Source: Paraburkholderia podalyriae (lineage in GTDB: Bacteria; Pseudomonadota; Gammaproteobacteria; Burkholderiales; Burkholderiaceae). Taken from it: a DNA stretch of 64,000 nucleotides. The notes beneath the pieces were generated by a model. It saw only the letters and a program-made list of their open reading frames with translations, did not search any database and had not been told where the DNA came from. Positions 20,413-27,385 of this stretch are shown here, piece after piece; within the stretch, counting starts at the first letter, position 1; every line of letters begins with the position of its first letter. A program made the position numbers and the translations under genes. The stretch lies in NCBI RefSeq assembly GCF_014397785.1, contig NZ_VZQQ01000010.1, positions 1-64,000 on the forward strand, read 5' to 3'.

Positions 20413-21864
20413 TCAGAAGGTGTACGGAAAGCGCACGCCGACCACGAAGTTCGGCGCGTCGGGTGTCAGTCCGATCGAGACCGAGCCATTGATGGTCAGG
20501 TGCTTGTTCACAACGTGATTCAGGCCAAAATTCATCGCCGCGGCCGTGGTTTCGCTGCCCGGCACTTTCTGATAGGTGCCGCCCGGCGCTTTGGTCTGCG
20601 ACTCGGGTTCGAGCGCCATCGTGAACGACACGCTCGCCGAATCCTTGTCGGAGAACGCAAGCGCGACGCCGCCGCCGAACTGCACGATGTCGCCGAGCTT
20701 GACCGTCGCCGGTTCGGTTTGGCCCTGCACCGACGAGATGTCCGCGAACGAACGCGCGAGGTTGTAGGTATAGGAAACGCTGCCGAACAGCACGACCGGG
20801 TCGTAGGTCTTCAGCACCGACAGACCCGCCGTGATGTTCCAGAAACCGGTGCCGGTCGGCAGTCTGGTCGGCGCGACCAGGTTGGTGTTGTTCGCGTCGA
20901 CCTGCACGACTTTTTCGCCGAACGGCGAACTGCCGGTCGGCGCCTTCACGCGCAGACTGCCGACCACATCCGGCATCGCGTTGGTTTCCTTGAGGAACTG
21001 GTAGTAGATGCCGAAGTTCACGTCGCCGATGTCGTGACTCGACACCGTCGCGTCCGACAGCGTGCTCGCCGCGCCGCCCGCGCCGCCGACGATGAAGGTG
21101 CTGCGCCGGTACACGTACGGCACGTCGACGTCGATGTTGATGCGGTCGGTCACGCCGTAGCGCGTGCCGAGGTCCGCCATCACCTGGTGCGACTTGGTCT
21201 GGCCGAGGTTGATGTTGCCGAGGAAAATCGCGTCGAGCGCGAGGAAGCCCGACAACTGCAACTGGCGACGGTCGTAGTAGGTGTCGCTGATGCCGAAGTC
21301 CATCGTCAGTTTGTGGTCGAAGAGCGGCGCATGCTCGCGCTGTACGACCGCCTGCTCGGCCTGGGTGCGCACCGGCTCGTTCGCACGCTGGGTCTGGCCG
21401 ACCGCGCCGCTGCCGTCGGTGGCGGCGGGCAGGCCGCCGGCGCTGGCGCTGCCTGCATTGCCGCCGTCCGGCGTCGGCGGCTTGACCGGCACGCCGGTCG
21501 CGGTGCCGGTGGTGCCCGTCGGCGCGGGCGCGCCTGGCGCGATCTGCGCGAGCGGCGGCAGCGGCACCGGCAGGCCGTCGGCGCCGGGCTGCTCGGCCAC
21601 CGCTTCGCTGCCGACGGGGGCGCCGGTGCCCGGCACGCCGCGTCCGCGTTGCGCCATCTCGAGTTCGGTGACCTGGCGTTCGAGCGAATGGATCTGCCGC
21701 TGCTGCTCGTCGACGACGCGCACCAGCGTGTTCAGACGGTCCTCCACGGATTGACCGGTGAGCGCCTGCGCGCTCGCCGATTGCGAAAGAGCCCATAGCA
21801 TGGCGGCAGCCGGAATGGCCGCAAGAGCCATGCGCGGCGCCCTGGTCGATGACACTTTTTTCAT
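20413..21864 (-). CDS. FapF-like outer-membrane secretion barrel
   Basis: A 483-residue exported protein with the layout of Pseudomonas FapF, the trimeric outer-membrane channel for Fap amyloid subunits. A signal peptide (1-32, ending SASA) is followed by a coiled coil (about 39-72, SVEDRLNTLVRVVDEQQRQI and ELEMAQ). Next comes a 100-residue Pro/Ala/Gly-rich linker (73-176) and a beta-barrel from about residue 184 that ends in Phe (GVRFPYTF). A GGGGGAG ribosome site lies 7 bases before the ATG. Barrel strands such as KLTMDFGISDTYYD and INIDVDVPYVYRRS show the alternating pattern. Other homotypes annotate this family simply as transporter. The role is inferred from architecture and neighbours. 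Confidence 0.78.
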   Translation of the reverse strand: MKKVSSTRAPRMALAAIPAAAMLWALSQSASAQALTGQSVEDRLNTLVRVVDEQQRQIHSLERQVTELEMAQRGRGVPGTGAPVGSEAVAEQPGADGLPVPLPPLAQIAPGAPAPTGTTGTATGVPVKPPTPDGGNAGSASAGGLPAATDGSGAVGQTQRANEPVRTQAEQAVVQREHAPLFDHKLTMDFGISDTYYDRRQLQLSGFLALDAIFLGNINLGQTKSHQVMADLGTRYGVTDRINIDVDVPYVYRRSTFIVGGAGGAASTLSDATVSSHDIGDVNFGIYYQFLKETNAMPDVVGSLRVKAPTGSSPFGEKVVQVDANNTNLVAPTRLPTGTGFWNITAGLSVLKTYDPVVLFGSVSYTYNLARSFADISSVQGQTEPATVKLGDIVQFGGGVALAFSDKDSASVSFTMALEPESQTKAPGGTYQKVPGSETTAAAMNFGLNHVVNKHLTINGSVSIGLTPDAPNFVVGVRFPYTF

Positions 21865-21884
21865 TTTTTGCTCCCCCGGTGTTC

Positions 21885-21912
21885 CGGCCGCGCGGTGCTG
21901 ACTGCGCGGCCG
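21885..21912. repeat. Inverted repeat upstream of the barrel gene
   Basis: CGGCCGCGC and GCGCGGCCG pair across a 10-base loop and are followed by T7 on the plus strand. In that orientation it looks like a terminator, but all genes here run on the minus strand. On the operon transcript it is a GC-rich hairpin preceded by A7, about 20 bases before the ATG of the barrel gene. Confidence 0.65.
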
Positions 21913-21958
21913 TTTTTTTACTGCTTGTGCTGCAGCTGGCGGGCGGCGGCCCGCCGCG

Positions 21959-22771
21959 CTATCTTCTGTTTTGCAGAGCCTGTAATACGCCTAACTGACG
22001 AAGCATCGAAGCCGGCATCTGCTGGGTTTGCAGATGCAGTTGCAGGGCGTTGGCGACTTGCTGGTTATTGCCTGCAATCTGCAGCAACTGGGCGATCTGC
22101 CCGTTGCTCGGCGCGATGGTCTGGGTGGCGAGCCCAGCGGGTGTCTGCAGCGCGACGCTCACGCCGTTGCCGCCGAACGAAATGCCGGCTTTCACGGAGC
22201 CGGTCGAATTGCTGGCCGACGCCGACGGCGCGTTGGCGGAGCCCGTCGTCAGCGTCACGGCGCTGTTGTTGAAGTCGATCAGCGCTGAGTTGATGCCGCT
22301 GTTGCGATCGCCCGCGACCTGGGTGACCTGCGACACGCCGTTGACGCCGATGTTCTGTCCGCCGCGCGCCTGGGCGTTCGGATCGGCGCCCGAATCGCCT
22401 GCATGGCCATGCGCGCCGCCGCTCACGCGCGCGAACGTGCTGACGGAACTCGTGAGCTGACCGCTGTCGTTGTGCACCGCGCTCAGCGACCCCTGGGCGA
22501 GCGCGCTCGCGCCGTTGGGCATCTGCCACTGCGAAATGACGTTCAGCACGAAGCCGGAGATCATCGTCGCGCCCGCGTATTTGCCGGTCTGGGTCGCGAG
22601 CACGTCGTCGCCGACGAGCTGCACCCGCAGGGGCGCGGCGCCGGGCTCGGGCGCTATCGAAAGTTCGGGGGCCGGTGGCGGGGCGGCGCCCTCCGAAGCC
22701 TGGGCGAGGCCGCTAGCGCCGCATGCGATGGCGCATAGCACGACCCCAAGCTGTGAGAAGTGTGACTTCAT
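21959..22771 (-). CDS. Exported protein with one Fap-type repeat, between peptidase and barrel genes
   Basis: A 270-residue secreted protein with a signal peptide ending near residue 25 (LAQAS). A Pro/Ala/Glu-rich stretch follows, then a conserved-looking block (GDDVLATQTGKYAGATMISG, then SQWQMPNG, residues 54-87). A single repeat-like motif (GVNGVSQVTQVAGDRN, 141-156) resembles those of the two subunit genes upstream. The C-terminus is Gln-rich (IAPSNGQIAQLLQ, LQTQQMP). By position it corresponds to fapE and by the RGxY...WQ-like block perhaps to fapA; I cannot decide. It starts 7 bases after the peptidase stop, so it is co-translated. A chaperone or minor fibre component is a reasonable guess. 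Confidence 0.7.
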   Translation of the reverse strand: MKSHFSQLGVVLCAIACGASGLAQASEGAAPPPAPELSIAPEPGAAPLRVQLVGDDVLATQTGKYAGATMISGFVLNVISQWQMPNGASALAQGSLSAVHNDSGQLTSSVSTFARVSGGAHGHAGDSGADPNAQARGGQNIGVNGVSQVTQVAGDRNSGINSALIDFNNSAVTLTTGSANAPSASASNSTGSVKAGISFGGNGVSVALQTPAGLATQTIAPSNGQIAQLLQIAGNNQQVANALQLHLQTQQMPASMLRQLGVLQALQNRR

Positions 22772-22778
22772 GGCGGGA

Positions 22779-23492
22779 TCAGAACATGTCTGCCTTGTTC
22801 AAGCCGTACTCGAAAAAGGGAGTCGCGGCGGTGCCGGCTGCGAGCGCGGCGGCGCGCAGCTTCAGCGCGAGCGACTCGTTGTCTTGCAACAGCGGTGAAT
22901 CCTCCCTGAAGGGTTTGCCGAGGACCGCGAACACGAGACCGTTCCAGGTCTTCGCGAAGTCCTCTTCGAGCACGATGCGATTGCCGAGCGCCGGGTCCGC
23001 GATGAACACGCGGCCGTCCTGCGCATGCTTGACGATCACGAAATGCTCGTAGCCGTCGATGTTCATCAGGACCATCACGGGGATCTGCAGATGGTGGAGC
23101 GCTTCGACGTTGACGCGAAAGCCGCGGCCGCGCAGTCCGATGGTCTCGACGAAGTGCTTCATGTCGAGCATCGAGAAGCCGTTCTTGACGACGACTTCGG
23201 GCGTCGAGAAGACCATCATCCGGCGGATCAGTTCGGTTTCCGGAATATCGATGCCGTAGCCGTACTTCAGGAGAGTGGCGAGCGCCGCCGCGCCGCAGCT
23301 GTAATCGAACTGCTGGTTGACGATGTGGTTATTGCGCAGGTCCTTCATCGAACGGACCGTCTTCGTCAACGGCACGCCGACGAACGTGGCTGTGTCGATG
23401 CTCGACTGTGCCGCGGCGTGATCCGCGCACAGCACGCAGCCTGCCAGCGCTACGGCGAACGGTAGCGCCGGGAACCCCTTGAACCCGGTCAT
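22779..23492 (-). CDS. Periplasmic C39-family peptidase (FapD-like)
   Basis: A 237-residue exported cysteine peptidase. A signal peptide ends near residue 28 (DHAAAQ). The C39 domain has the oxyanion Gln60/61 and catalytic Cys66 in NQQFDYSCGAAALATLLKYG, His150 in GYEHFVIVKH and Asp166 in FIADPALGN, so it should be active. Unlike bacteriocin exporters there is no ABC transporter attached or nearby, which is the arrangement of FapD in Pseudomonas Fap operons. A TAGGAG site precedes the ATG. Family members cut after Gly-Gly; a protein with RQRGG is encoded at the head of the same operon. Confidence 0.85.
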   Translation of the reverse strand: MTGFKGFPALPFAVALAGCVLCADHAAAQSSIDTATFVGVPLTKTVRSMKDLRNNHIVNQQFDYSCGAAALATLLKYGYGIDIPETELIRRMMVFSTPEVVVKNGFSMLDMKHFVETIGLRGRGFRVNVEALHHLQIPVMVLMNIDGYEHFVIVKHAQDGRVFIADPALGNRIVLEEDFAKTWNGLVFAVLGKPFREDSPLLQDNESLALKLRAAALAAGTAATPFFEYGLNKADMF

Positions 23493-23512
23493 GCTGGTCT
23501 CCTACCCGATCA

Positions 23513-23541
23513 GCGCCGGCAGCTTCTATGGCTGCCGGCGC
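23513..23541 (-). other. Intercistronic hairpin between subunit and peptidase genes
   Basis: A perfect 11-bp stem, GCGCCGGCAGC and GCTGCCGGCGC, closes a 7-base loop. It lies in the 116-bp gap after the main subunit gene and just before the peptidase ribosome site. No U run follows, so it is not a classic terminator. It could limit read-through or protect the upstream message end, which would give much more subunit than peptidase. Confidence 0.75.
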
Positions 23542-23608
23542 GCCCTTCCCACTGCTTTGTGCTTCCTTTGTGCTTCTTCTGCTTGCCTGCGCTCGTTGCG
23601 TCGTCGGC

Positions 23609-25000
23609 TTACTTGCCGCTGTTCAGCGCCGCGATGGCAAGGCCGTTGTGCTGCAGATTGCCCGCGCCGCCGGCGATGTTCACGCCGATGTTGCCGGACG
23701 CGCCTTTCAGCGTATCGGCACCCAGACTTGCGGTGCCCTGGAATTGCCCGTGAACCATCATGGTGGCGGATTGCGAGTTGTCATCCGTGGCATCCATCGC
23801 GGTGGTCAGCGCCTTGCCCGGATCGGTCGTGGTCACCGCGCCGGCAAGCGCGTTGTCCTGGGCGTTGCCGATACCGGAAGCGATGTTCACGCCGACGTTG
23901 CCCGTCACACCCGACAGCGACGCGTTGCCGATCGACGCGTTCAGATTGAAGTTGTGGATCGTTGCGTTGCCGCCCGAGGATTGCACGTTGAAGTCCTGCG
24001 CGTTGCCGAACACGTTGCCGACATCGACCGAGGCAAGCGACACGTCATTGCTCTGCGCGTTGTCGATGCCTTCCGCGACGTTGATGCCGAGATTGCCCGA
24101 CACGTTGCTGGCCGCGTTGGTGCCGGTGGTCGCGTTCAGCGTGCCGGCCGCTTCGTTGTTGATGTGCTGCGTGATCGAGCCGCGCGTCGTCACGTCGGTG
24201 GTCGCCATGCCTTCGTCGATGCCCCATGCGGCGCCGTACGAATTCGTCGACGACGAGCGGCTGCGCGAGTAGCCCGACGATTGCTCGCCGACCATCGCAT
24301 GGCCGGAGCCTTCGCTCGCGGTGAAGCCCCATGCACGGCCTTGTCCGGACGCTTCGGTGGCTTCGAAGCCGCCGGCGACGCCCGACGAGTTCGAGTAGCT
24401 CGATTCACGATAACCGGCCTGCAAGCCGCCGCGGGCACTGAACGAGCCGCTGCCGTGCGAGAACGTGTTGTGGTCCTGATAGCTGTAGCTGCCGCCGATC
24501 GAGCCGCCGGCAGACAGATGGCCGCCAGAGTTCTGACTTATGTGCGAGAAGCTGCCCGCGATGCCGGCTGCCTGCTGGCTGGTTTCATAGCCGCCGCTCG
24601 TCACGCTCGCGCTCTGGCTGCCGTACGCATAGCCGCCGGAGGCTTTGAAGCCCTGCGAGCCCGAGCTCGACGACGTATGGTTTTGCGTCGTGAACGCGAA
24701 TGCCGAGCCGCCGCCTCTGACCGTCGTTCTGCTGCTGGTCAGGGTCGTGGTCACGTTGCCGCTGGTGTAGGTCTGCGCCTGCGGATCGAGCATCGCATTC
24801 ACGTTGACGGTCTGATTGTTGTTGATCACCGCGTTAGCCGTGCTGGAGACATGCACGCAGCCAAACAGTCCGACCAGACCTTCGACGCCGACCATCTCGC
24901 CGACGACCGTCGTATTGAACAGGTAGGCCTTCTGCGGCGCGGCAAGCACGCTGCCGGATGCGGCAACGAGAACGGCCGTGGCAATAAGAGTGCGCTTCAT
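23609..25000 (-). CDS. FapC-like secreted amyloid subunit with three repeats
   Basis: A 463-residue secreted protein; the signal peptide is residues 1-20 (SGSVLA). Residues 97-262 are a low-complexity region rich in Ser, Gly, Tyr and Ala (for example SGGYAYGSQSASVTSGGYET) with almost no aliphatic core. The C-terminal 180 residues carry three imperfect repeats of about 40 residues with cores SGNLGINVAEGIDNAQSN (301-318), TGNVGVNIASGIGNAQDN (366-383) and SGNIGVNIAGGAGNLQHN (435-452). They are separated by two linkers, the repeat-linker plan of FapC. There is one Cys (48) and no C-terminal CxxC. It has a GGAG site and lies 25 bases after the preceding gene. Homologues are often annotated as adhesin or heme-utilization protein. 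Confidence 0.78.
   Translation of the reverse strand: MKRTLIATAVLVAASGSVLAAPQKAYLFNTTVVGEMVGVEGLVGLFGCVHVSSTANAVINNNQTVNVNAMLDPQAQTYTSGNVTTTLTSSRTTVRGGGSAFAFTTQNHTSSSSGSQGFKASGGYAYGSQSASVTSGGYETSQQAAGIAGSFSHISQNSGGHLSAGGSIGGSYSYQDHNTFSHGSGSFSARGGLQAGYRESSYSNSSGVAGGFEATEASGQGRAWGFTASEGSGHAMVGEQSSGYSRSRSSSTNSYGAAWGIDEGMATTDVTTRGSITQHINNEAAGTLNATTGTNAASNVSGNLGINVAEGIDNAQSNDVSLASVDVGNVFGNAQDFNVQSSGGNATIHNFNLNASIGNASLSGVTGNVGVNIASGIGNAQDNALAGAVTTTDPGKALTTAMDATDDNSQSATMMVHGQFQGTASLGADTLKGASGNIGVNIAGGAGNLQHNGLAIAALNSGK
23624..24145 (-). repeat. Three imperfect protein-level repeats in the subunit gene
   Basis: Repeat 1 spans 24026-24145, repeat 2 23834-23956 and repeat 3 23624-23740. All share G-N-x-G-x-N-x-A-x-G-x-x-N-x-Q-x-N. 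The conservation is in the protein; the DNA is diverged, so this is old duplication rather than a recombining tandem repeat. Confidence 0.8.
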
Positions 25001-25025
25001 GATTCGCTCCGATACTTAAGTGTGG

Positions 25026-25703
25026 TCAGTTAAAAAAAGTGCCCGCCGGGGGACGGAGCACAAAACTGTTTGCCGTGGCATTACCGGCGCCGGCTGCCTG
25101 GTTGATCTGCACGATTCCGCTTGCGTTGCGCAACGCATCACTGGAGATGCTTGCCTCGCGCACGCCGTGAAGCGCGTTGGATTGCCCCAGGCTGCCGTTT
25201 TTCGCGGCCGCTGCGGATAGCTCCCCATCCGGGACGGTCTCGACTCCGAGCGCGGCAGTCCCGAGCTGGGTGCTGTTGCGCTGCAGATTCCCTGCTCCGG
25301 CCGACTGGTTCACCAGCACCGCGCCGGATGTGTTCGAAAACGCGTTGGCTTCGATCGACGCTTGCGCGCGCGGCACGTTCGCGACCACGGCCGTGCTTTG
25401 CACGCTCGCGTTCGCGTTGCGGAGCGCGGTGCCGTTCGTCACCGTGATCTGGTTGACCTGCGCGTTGTCGAGGCCAGCCGTTTCGTTGACCGCGAGCGCG
25501 CCCGTCACGCCCATGCCCGCGGCGGCGCCGATCGTCGCGGTCGCGCCGACGACTGGCACCGCTTGCGACTGCGCGTGGGCGTCATTCGCGACGAGCGCGG
25601 CGACGCCCATGCACAGGCACGCGCAGACGCGCAGCGCCGGGCGCGCCGAAGCGACTTGCAGCGATTGCAGCGATTGCAGCGAGGGGCGCAGGAGCGTGCT
25701 CAT
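25026..25703 (-). CDS. FapB-like secreted minor subunit with three repeats
   Basis: A 225-residue secreted protein with an N-terminal export segment (about 22-44, ending NDAHAQ). Three copies of a repeat related to those of the next gene have cores TGALAVNETAGLDNAQVN (67-84), SGAVLVNQSAGAGNLQRN (126-143) and SGIVQINQAAGAGNATAN (195-212). The protein is rich in Ala, Asn and Ser and poor in charged residues. This is the expected make-up of FapB, the nucleating minor subunit of Fap fibres, and it lies directly upstream of the FapC-like gene as in Pseudomonas. Its ATG overlaps the stop of the preceding gene (ATGA). Assignment rests on repeats and order only. Confidence 0.7.
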   Translation of the reverse strand: MSTLLRPSLQSLQSLQVASARPALRVCACLCMGVAALVANDAHAQSQAVPVVGATATIGAAAGMGVTGALAVNETAGLDNAQVNQITVTNGTALRNANASVQSTAVVANVPRAQASIEANAFSNTSGAVLVNQSAGAGNLQRNSTQLGTAALGVETVPDGELSAAAAKNGSLGQSNALHGVREASISSDALRNASGIVQINQAAGAGNATANSFVLRPPAGTFFN

Positions 25704-26251
25704 TTCAGACCTCCGAGCGCGCCGCCGAGCACGTTCGATAGCGGCGCGAGCGCGCCCGTCACCGACGAGCTGATCGTGCCGCTGATGCCCACCGCCGGTC
25801 CGCCGATGCCGCCCGAGTTCAGCGGGATCGTGTTGCCGGTCGCCTTGCCGCTCAGAATCTGCGTGACGGCCTGCATGCCGGTACCGCCGAGCACGCCGCC
25901 GTCGGCGACGCCGTTCGAGCCGTGCGCGTTCGTCAGATCGGTATCGCCGACGAGCGTCGCGATCGTCGGATCGAACGAGTTGGCCGGGAACGTCGTGGCG
26001 CGCACCGCGACCGGGTCCTGGTCGCGCGGCACGGGGACGAATGCGTCGCGCGGCGTGATGCTGCGCTCGACGATGATGTCGCCCGGATTGGCGACCTGCT
26101 CGGCATACGCGTGGCTCGCGAAGCAGGCGGTGACGAGGACGCTGGCGAGGAGGGCGGCGCGGGCGCAAGCGGCGCGCGGCAAGACGGGAGCGTTGTCGAA
26201 CGACGCCGACGGCAGCCCGAAGGCGTGCGGCGTCTGGTGATTCGTAGCCAT
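25700..26251 (-). CDS. Small exported protein of the Fap-like operon (possible FapE counterpart)
   Basis: A 183-residue protein with a long N-terminal segment and an export signal ending near residue 51 (SHAYAEQ). The mature part opens with ANPGDIIVERSITPRDAFVP, then has a Gly/Ser/Thr/Asn-rich C-terminus (GGIGGPAVGISGTISSSVTG) with a hydrophobic, Gly-rich end. I do not recognise it with certainty. The composition and place in the operon suggest a fibre-associated factor. The start at 26251 is preferred to an in-frame codon 23 residues upstream because the conserved signal starts shortly after it. Its stop overlaps the start of the FapB-like gene by 4 bases. Confidence 0.6.
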   Translation of the reverse strand: MATNHQTPHAFGLPSASFDNAPVLPRAACARAALLASVLVTACFASHAYAEQVANPGDIIVERSITPRDAFVPVPRDQDPVAVRATTFPANSFDPTIATLVGDTDLTNAHGSNGVADGGVLGGTGMQAVTQILSGKATGNTIPLNSGGIGGPAVGISGTISSSVTGALAPLSNVLGGALGGLK

Positions 26252-26369
26252 GTCCTGGCCCCTTCTCTGTTGTAACTTGTGTCCCGCCGTCGTGGCGCGC
26301 GCTGCGTTGCGCGCGGCCACCGGTCCTGCATTACCTGGTGATTCGCTGTCTGTTCGGTGCTACGTCCTG

Positions 26370-26846
26370 CTACTTGCGCTGGTAAGTCGCGACGTTGCCC
26401 TGGGCGGCGCGCGCGGCATCGACGGGCACCGGCAGCGGCGAGGGCGGGGCAATCTCGTCCCACAACGTCACCTGGTTGCCGCTGTTTTGCATCAGTTGCG
26501 GTGTCGCGGCGACCATCAACATGCCGACCGCGCCGCCGCGTTGGCGCGACAGCATCTGGTCGTCGAGCGAAATGTCGTTCATCGATGCAGCATCGACAGC
26601 CGGGTTCCACGCGCAGGCGGCGCTCTGGCTGTCGTCTTCCGCGGGAACCGGCGTCGTGGCTTGCAGGCTGGCGGAGGCAGGGTCGGCGGCATCGTTGGAA
26701 TCCGCCAGCGTGGCGGATCGAGCGGGGGCGGCTTGCGCCGTCGGGGTGCCGGCACTCGCTGGCGGAGCGCTGAGGGCAAGGGCTGCGCAAATTGCGAAGT
26801 CAACTGCGCGGCGGCTTATCAGATCGATGCAGAATGCAAGTCGCAT
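26370..26846 (-). CDS. Small exported protein at the head of the Fap-like operon, with a Gly-Gly motif
   Basis: A 158-residue protein with an export signal ending near residue 32 (PPASAG), a 60-residue Ala/Pro/Asp-rich stretch and a short conserved-looking block, LDDQMLSRQRGGAVGMLM (94-111). RQRGG resembles the double-glycine site cut by C39 peptidases, and such a peptidase is encoded four genes downstream. The block also loosely matches residues 55-70 of the protein at 21959. It occupies the fapA position (first gene). A good AGGGAG site lies 9 bases before the ATG. Function is unknown; chaperone, processed peptide or fibre-associated factor are all possible. Confidence 0.6.
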   Translation of the reverse strand: MRLAFCIDLISRRAVDFAICAALALSAPPASAGTPTAQAAPARSATLADSNDAADPASASLQATTPVPAEDDSQSAACAWNPAVDAASMNDISLDDQMLSRQRGGAVGMLMVAATPQLMQNSGNQVTLWDEIAPPSPLPVPVDAARAAQGNVATYQRK

Positions 26847-27385
26847 GATGTGTCTCCCTGGTGCTCGCCATTTAGCGAAACCTATGCCATCGCTCGCAAT
26901 CCATTGATGCGTCTGGCGTCAACCGGCAGAAACAGAGCTAATGCGTTCCAAATCGGGGAAAAACGTTGCAGTGCCGAAACGGAGCAGCAGAAAATACCTA
27001 TAATTCGTTAATCCGTGAAGTACGAACTACTGTCGCGGGAACGCCACGAAAAGCGCTTCCACTAATGTTTTATTTGTCGGCTTAATCATCCACGATCGGC
27101 CGCTAAGCCTTGATGGGCAAGGGGTCTACTGATTAAATTCGCATAATTGTTTTCGAAGCGGCGCACGTATAGTAAGCTCTCGAACAACAGCTCAAAGTTT
27201 AAAAAAGGCCCATATCAGGCCGTCTCAAACACACACGCCGCTTTCTTGGGGATCAGCTGTCCGCACGGAATGGAATGGCCGTTCGGGTTTTGCGATTCGC
27301 GAATCCCGAACGAGTCAGCGTGTCTGAACTGCAGTTTCAGGTGCATGCGTCGTCCTAAACGTTCGTTGACGAGAGGATCTGAATA
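26847..27385. promoter_or_regulatory. Divergent control region of the Fap-like operon and second activator
   Basis: A 539-bp gene-free region, visibly richer in A and T than its surroundings. It holds a sigma-54-like element for the leftward operon (separate entry), a TTAATC hexamer at 27008-27013 and 27082-27087 with its complement at 27131-27136, and an inverted GGCTTA/TAAGCC pair (27079-27084 and 27104-27109). A TATAGT at 27168-27173 may be the -10 of the rightward activator gene. No small gene is evident. Confidence 0.5.
26873..26889 (-). promoter_or_regulatory. Sigma-54-like promoter candidate of the Fap-like operon
   Basis: On the minus strand TGGCATAGGTTTCGCTA has GG and GC exactly 10 bases apart and matches TGGCAC-N5-TTGCW at 9 of 11 positions. 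It was the only site with a sensible -24 and -12 found on the minus strand of this region. It would start transcription about 17 bases before the first gene, which is short but leaves room for the AGGGAG ribosome site. Two sigma-54 activators flank the operon, which supports the call. Confidence 0.4.

Noticed and set aside
20413..21864. Type I or autotransporter secretion component
   Set aside because: No ABC, membrane-fusion or TolC-like helical barrel features and no autotransporter passenger. A short coiled coil, a linker and a roughly 300-residue barrel fit a FapF-like channel better.
22779..23492. Bacteriocin export and maturation system
   Set aside because: The C39 domain is a separate exported protein, with no ABC transporter and no short precursor peptides with a leader ending in Gly-Gly at the N-terminus. 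The repeat subunits point to fibres instead.
23528..25033. A 501-codon plus-strand frame opposite the FapC-like gene
   Set aside because: The composition is shadow-like (Arg/Ala/Val/His). The minus-strand frame has a signal peptide, repeats and a ribosome site, and fits the operon.
26847..27385. A small gene in the divergent activator region (for example the frame 27147-27386)
   Set aside because: Codon use is unlike neighbours, the product has no motif, there is no good ribosome site, and the frame ends at the start codon of the activator gene. The region is better read as regulatory.
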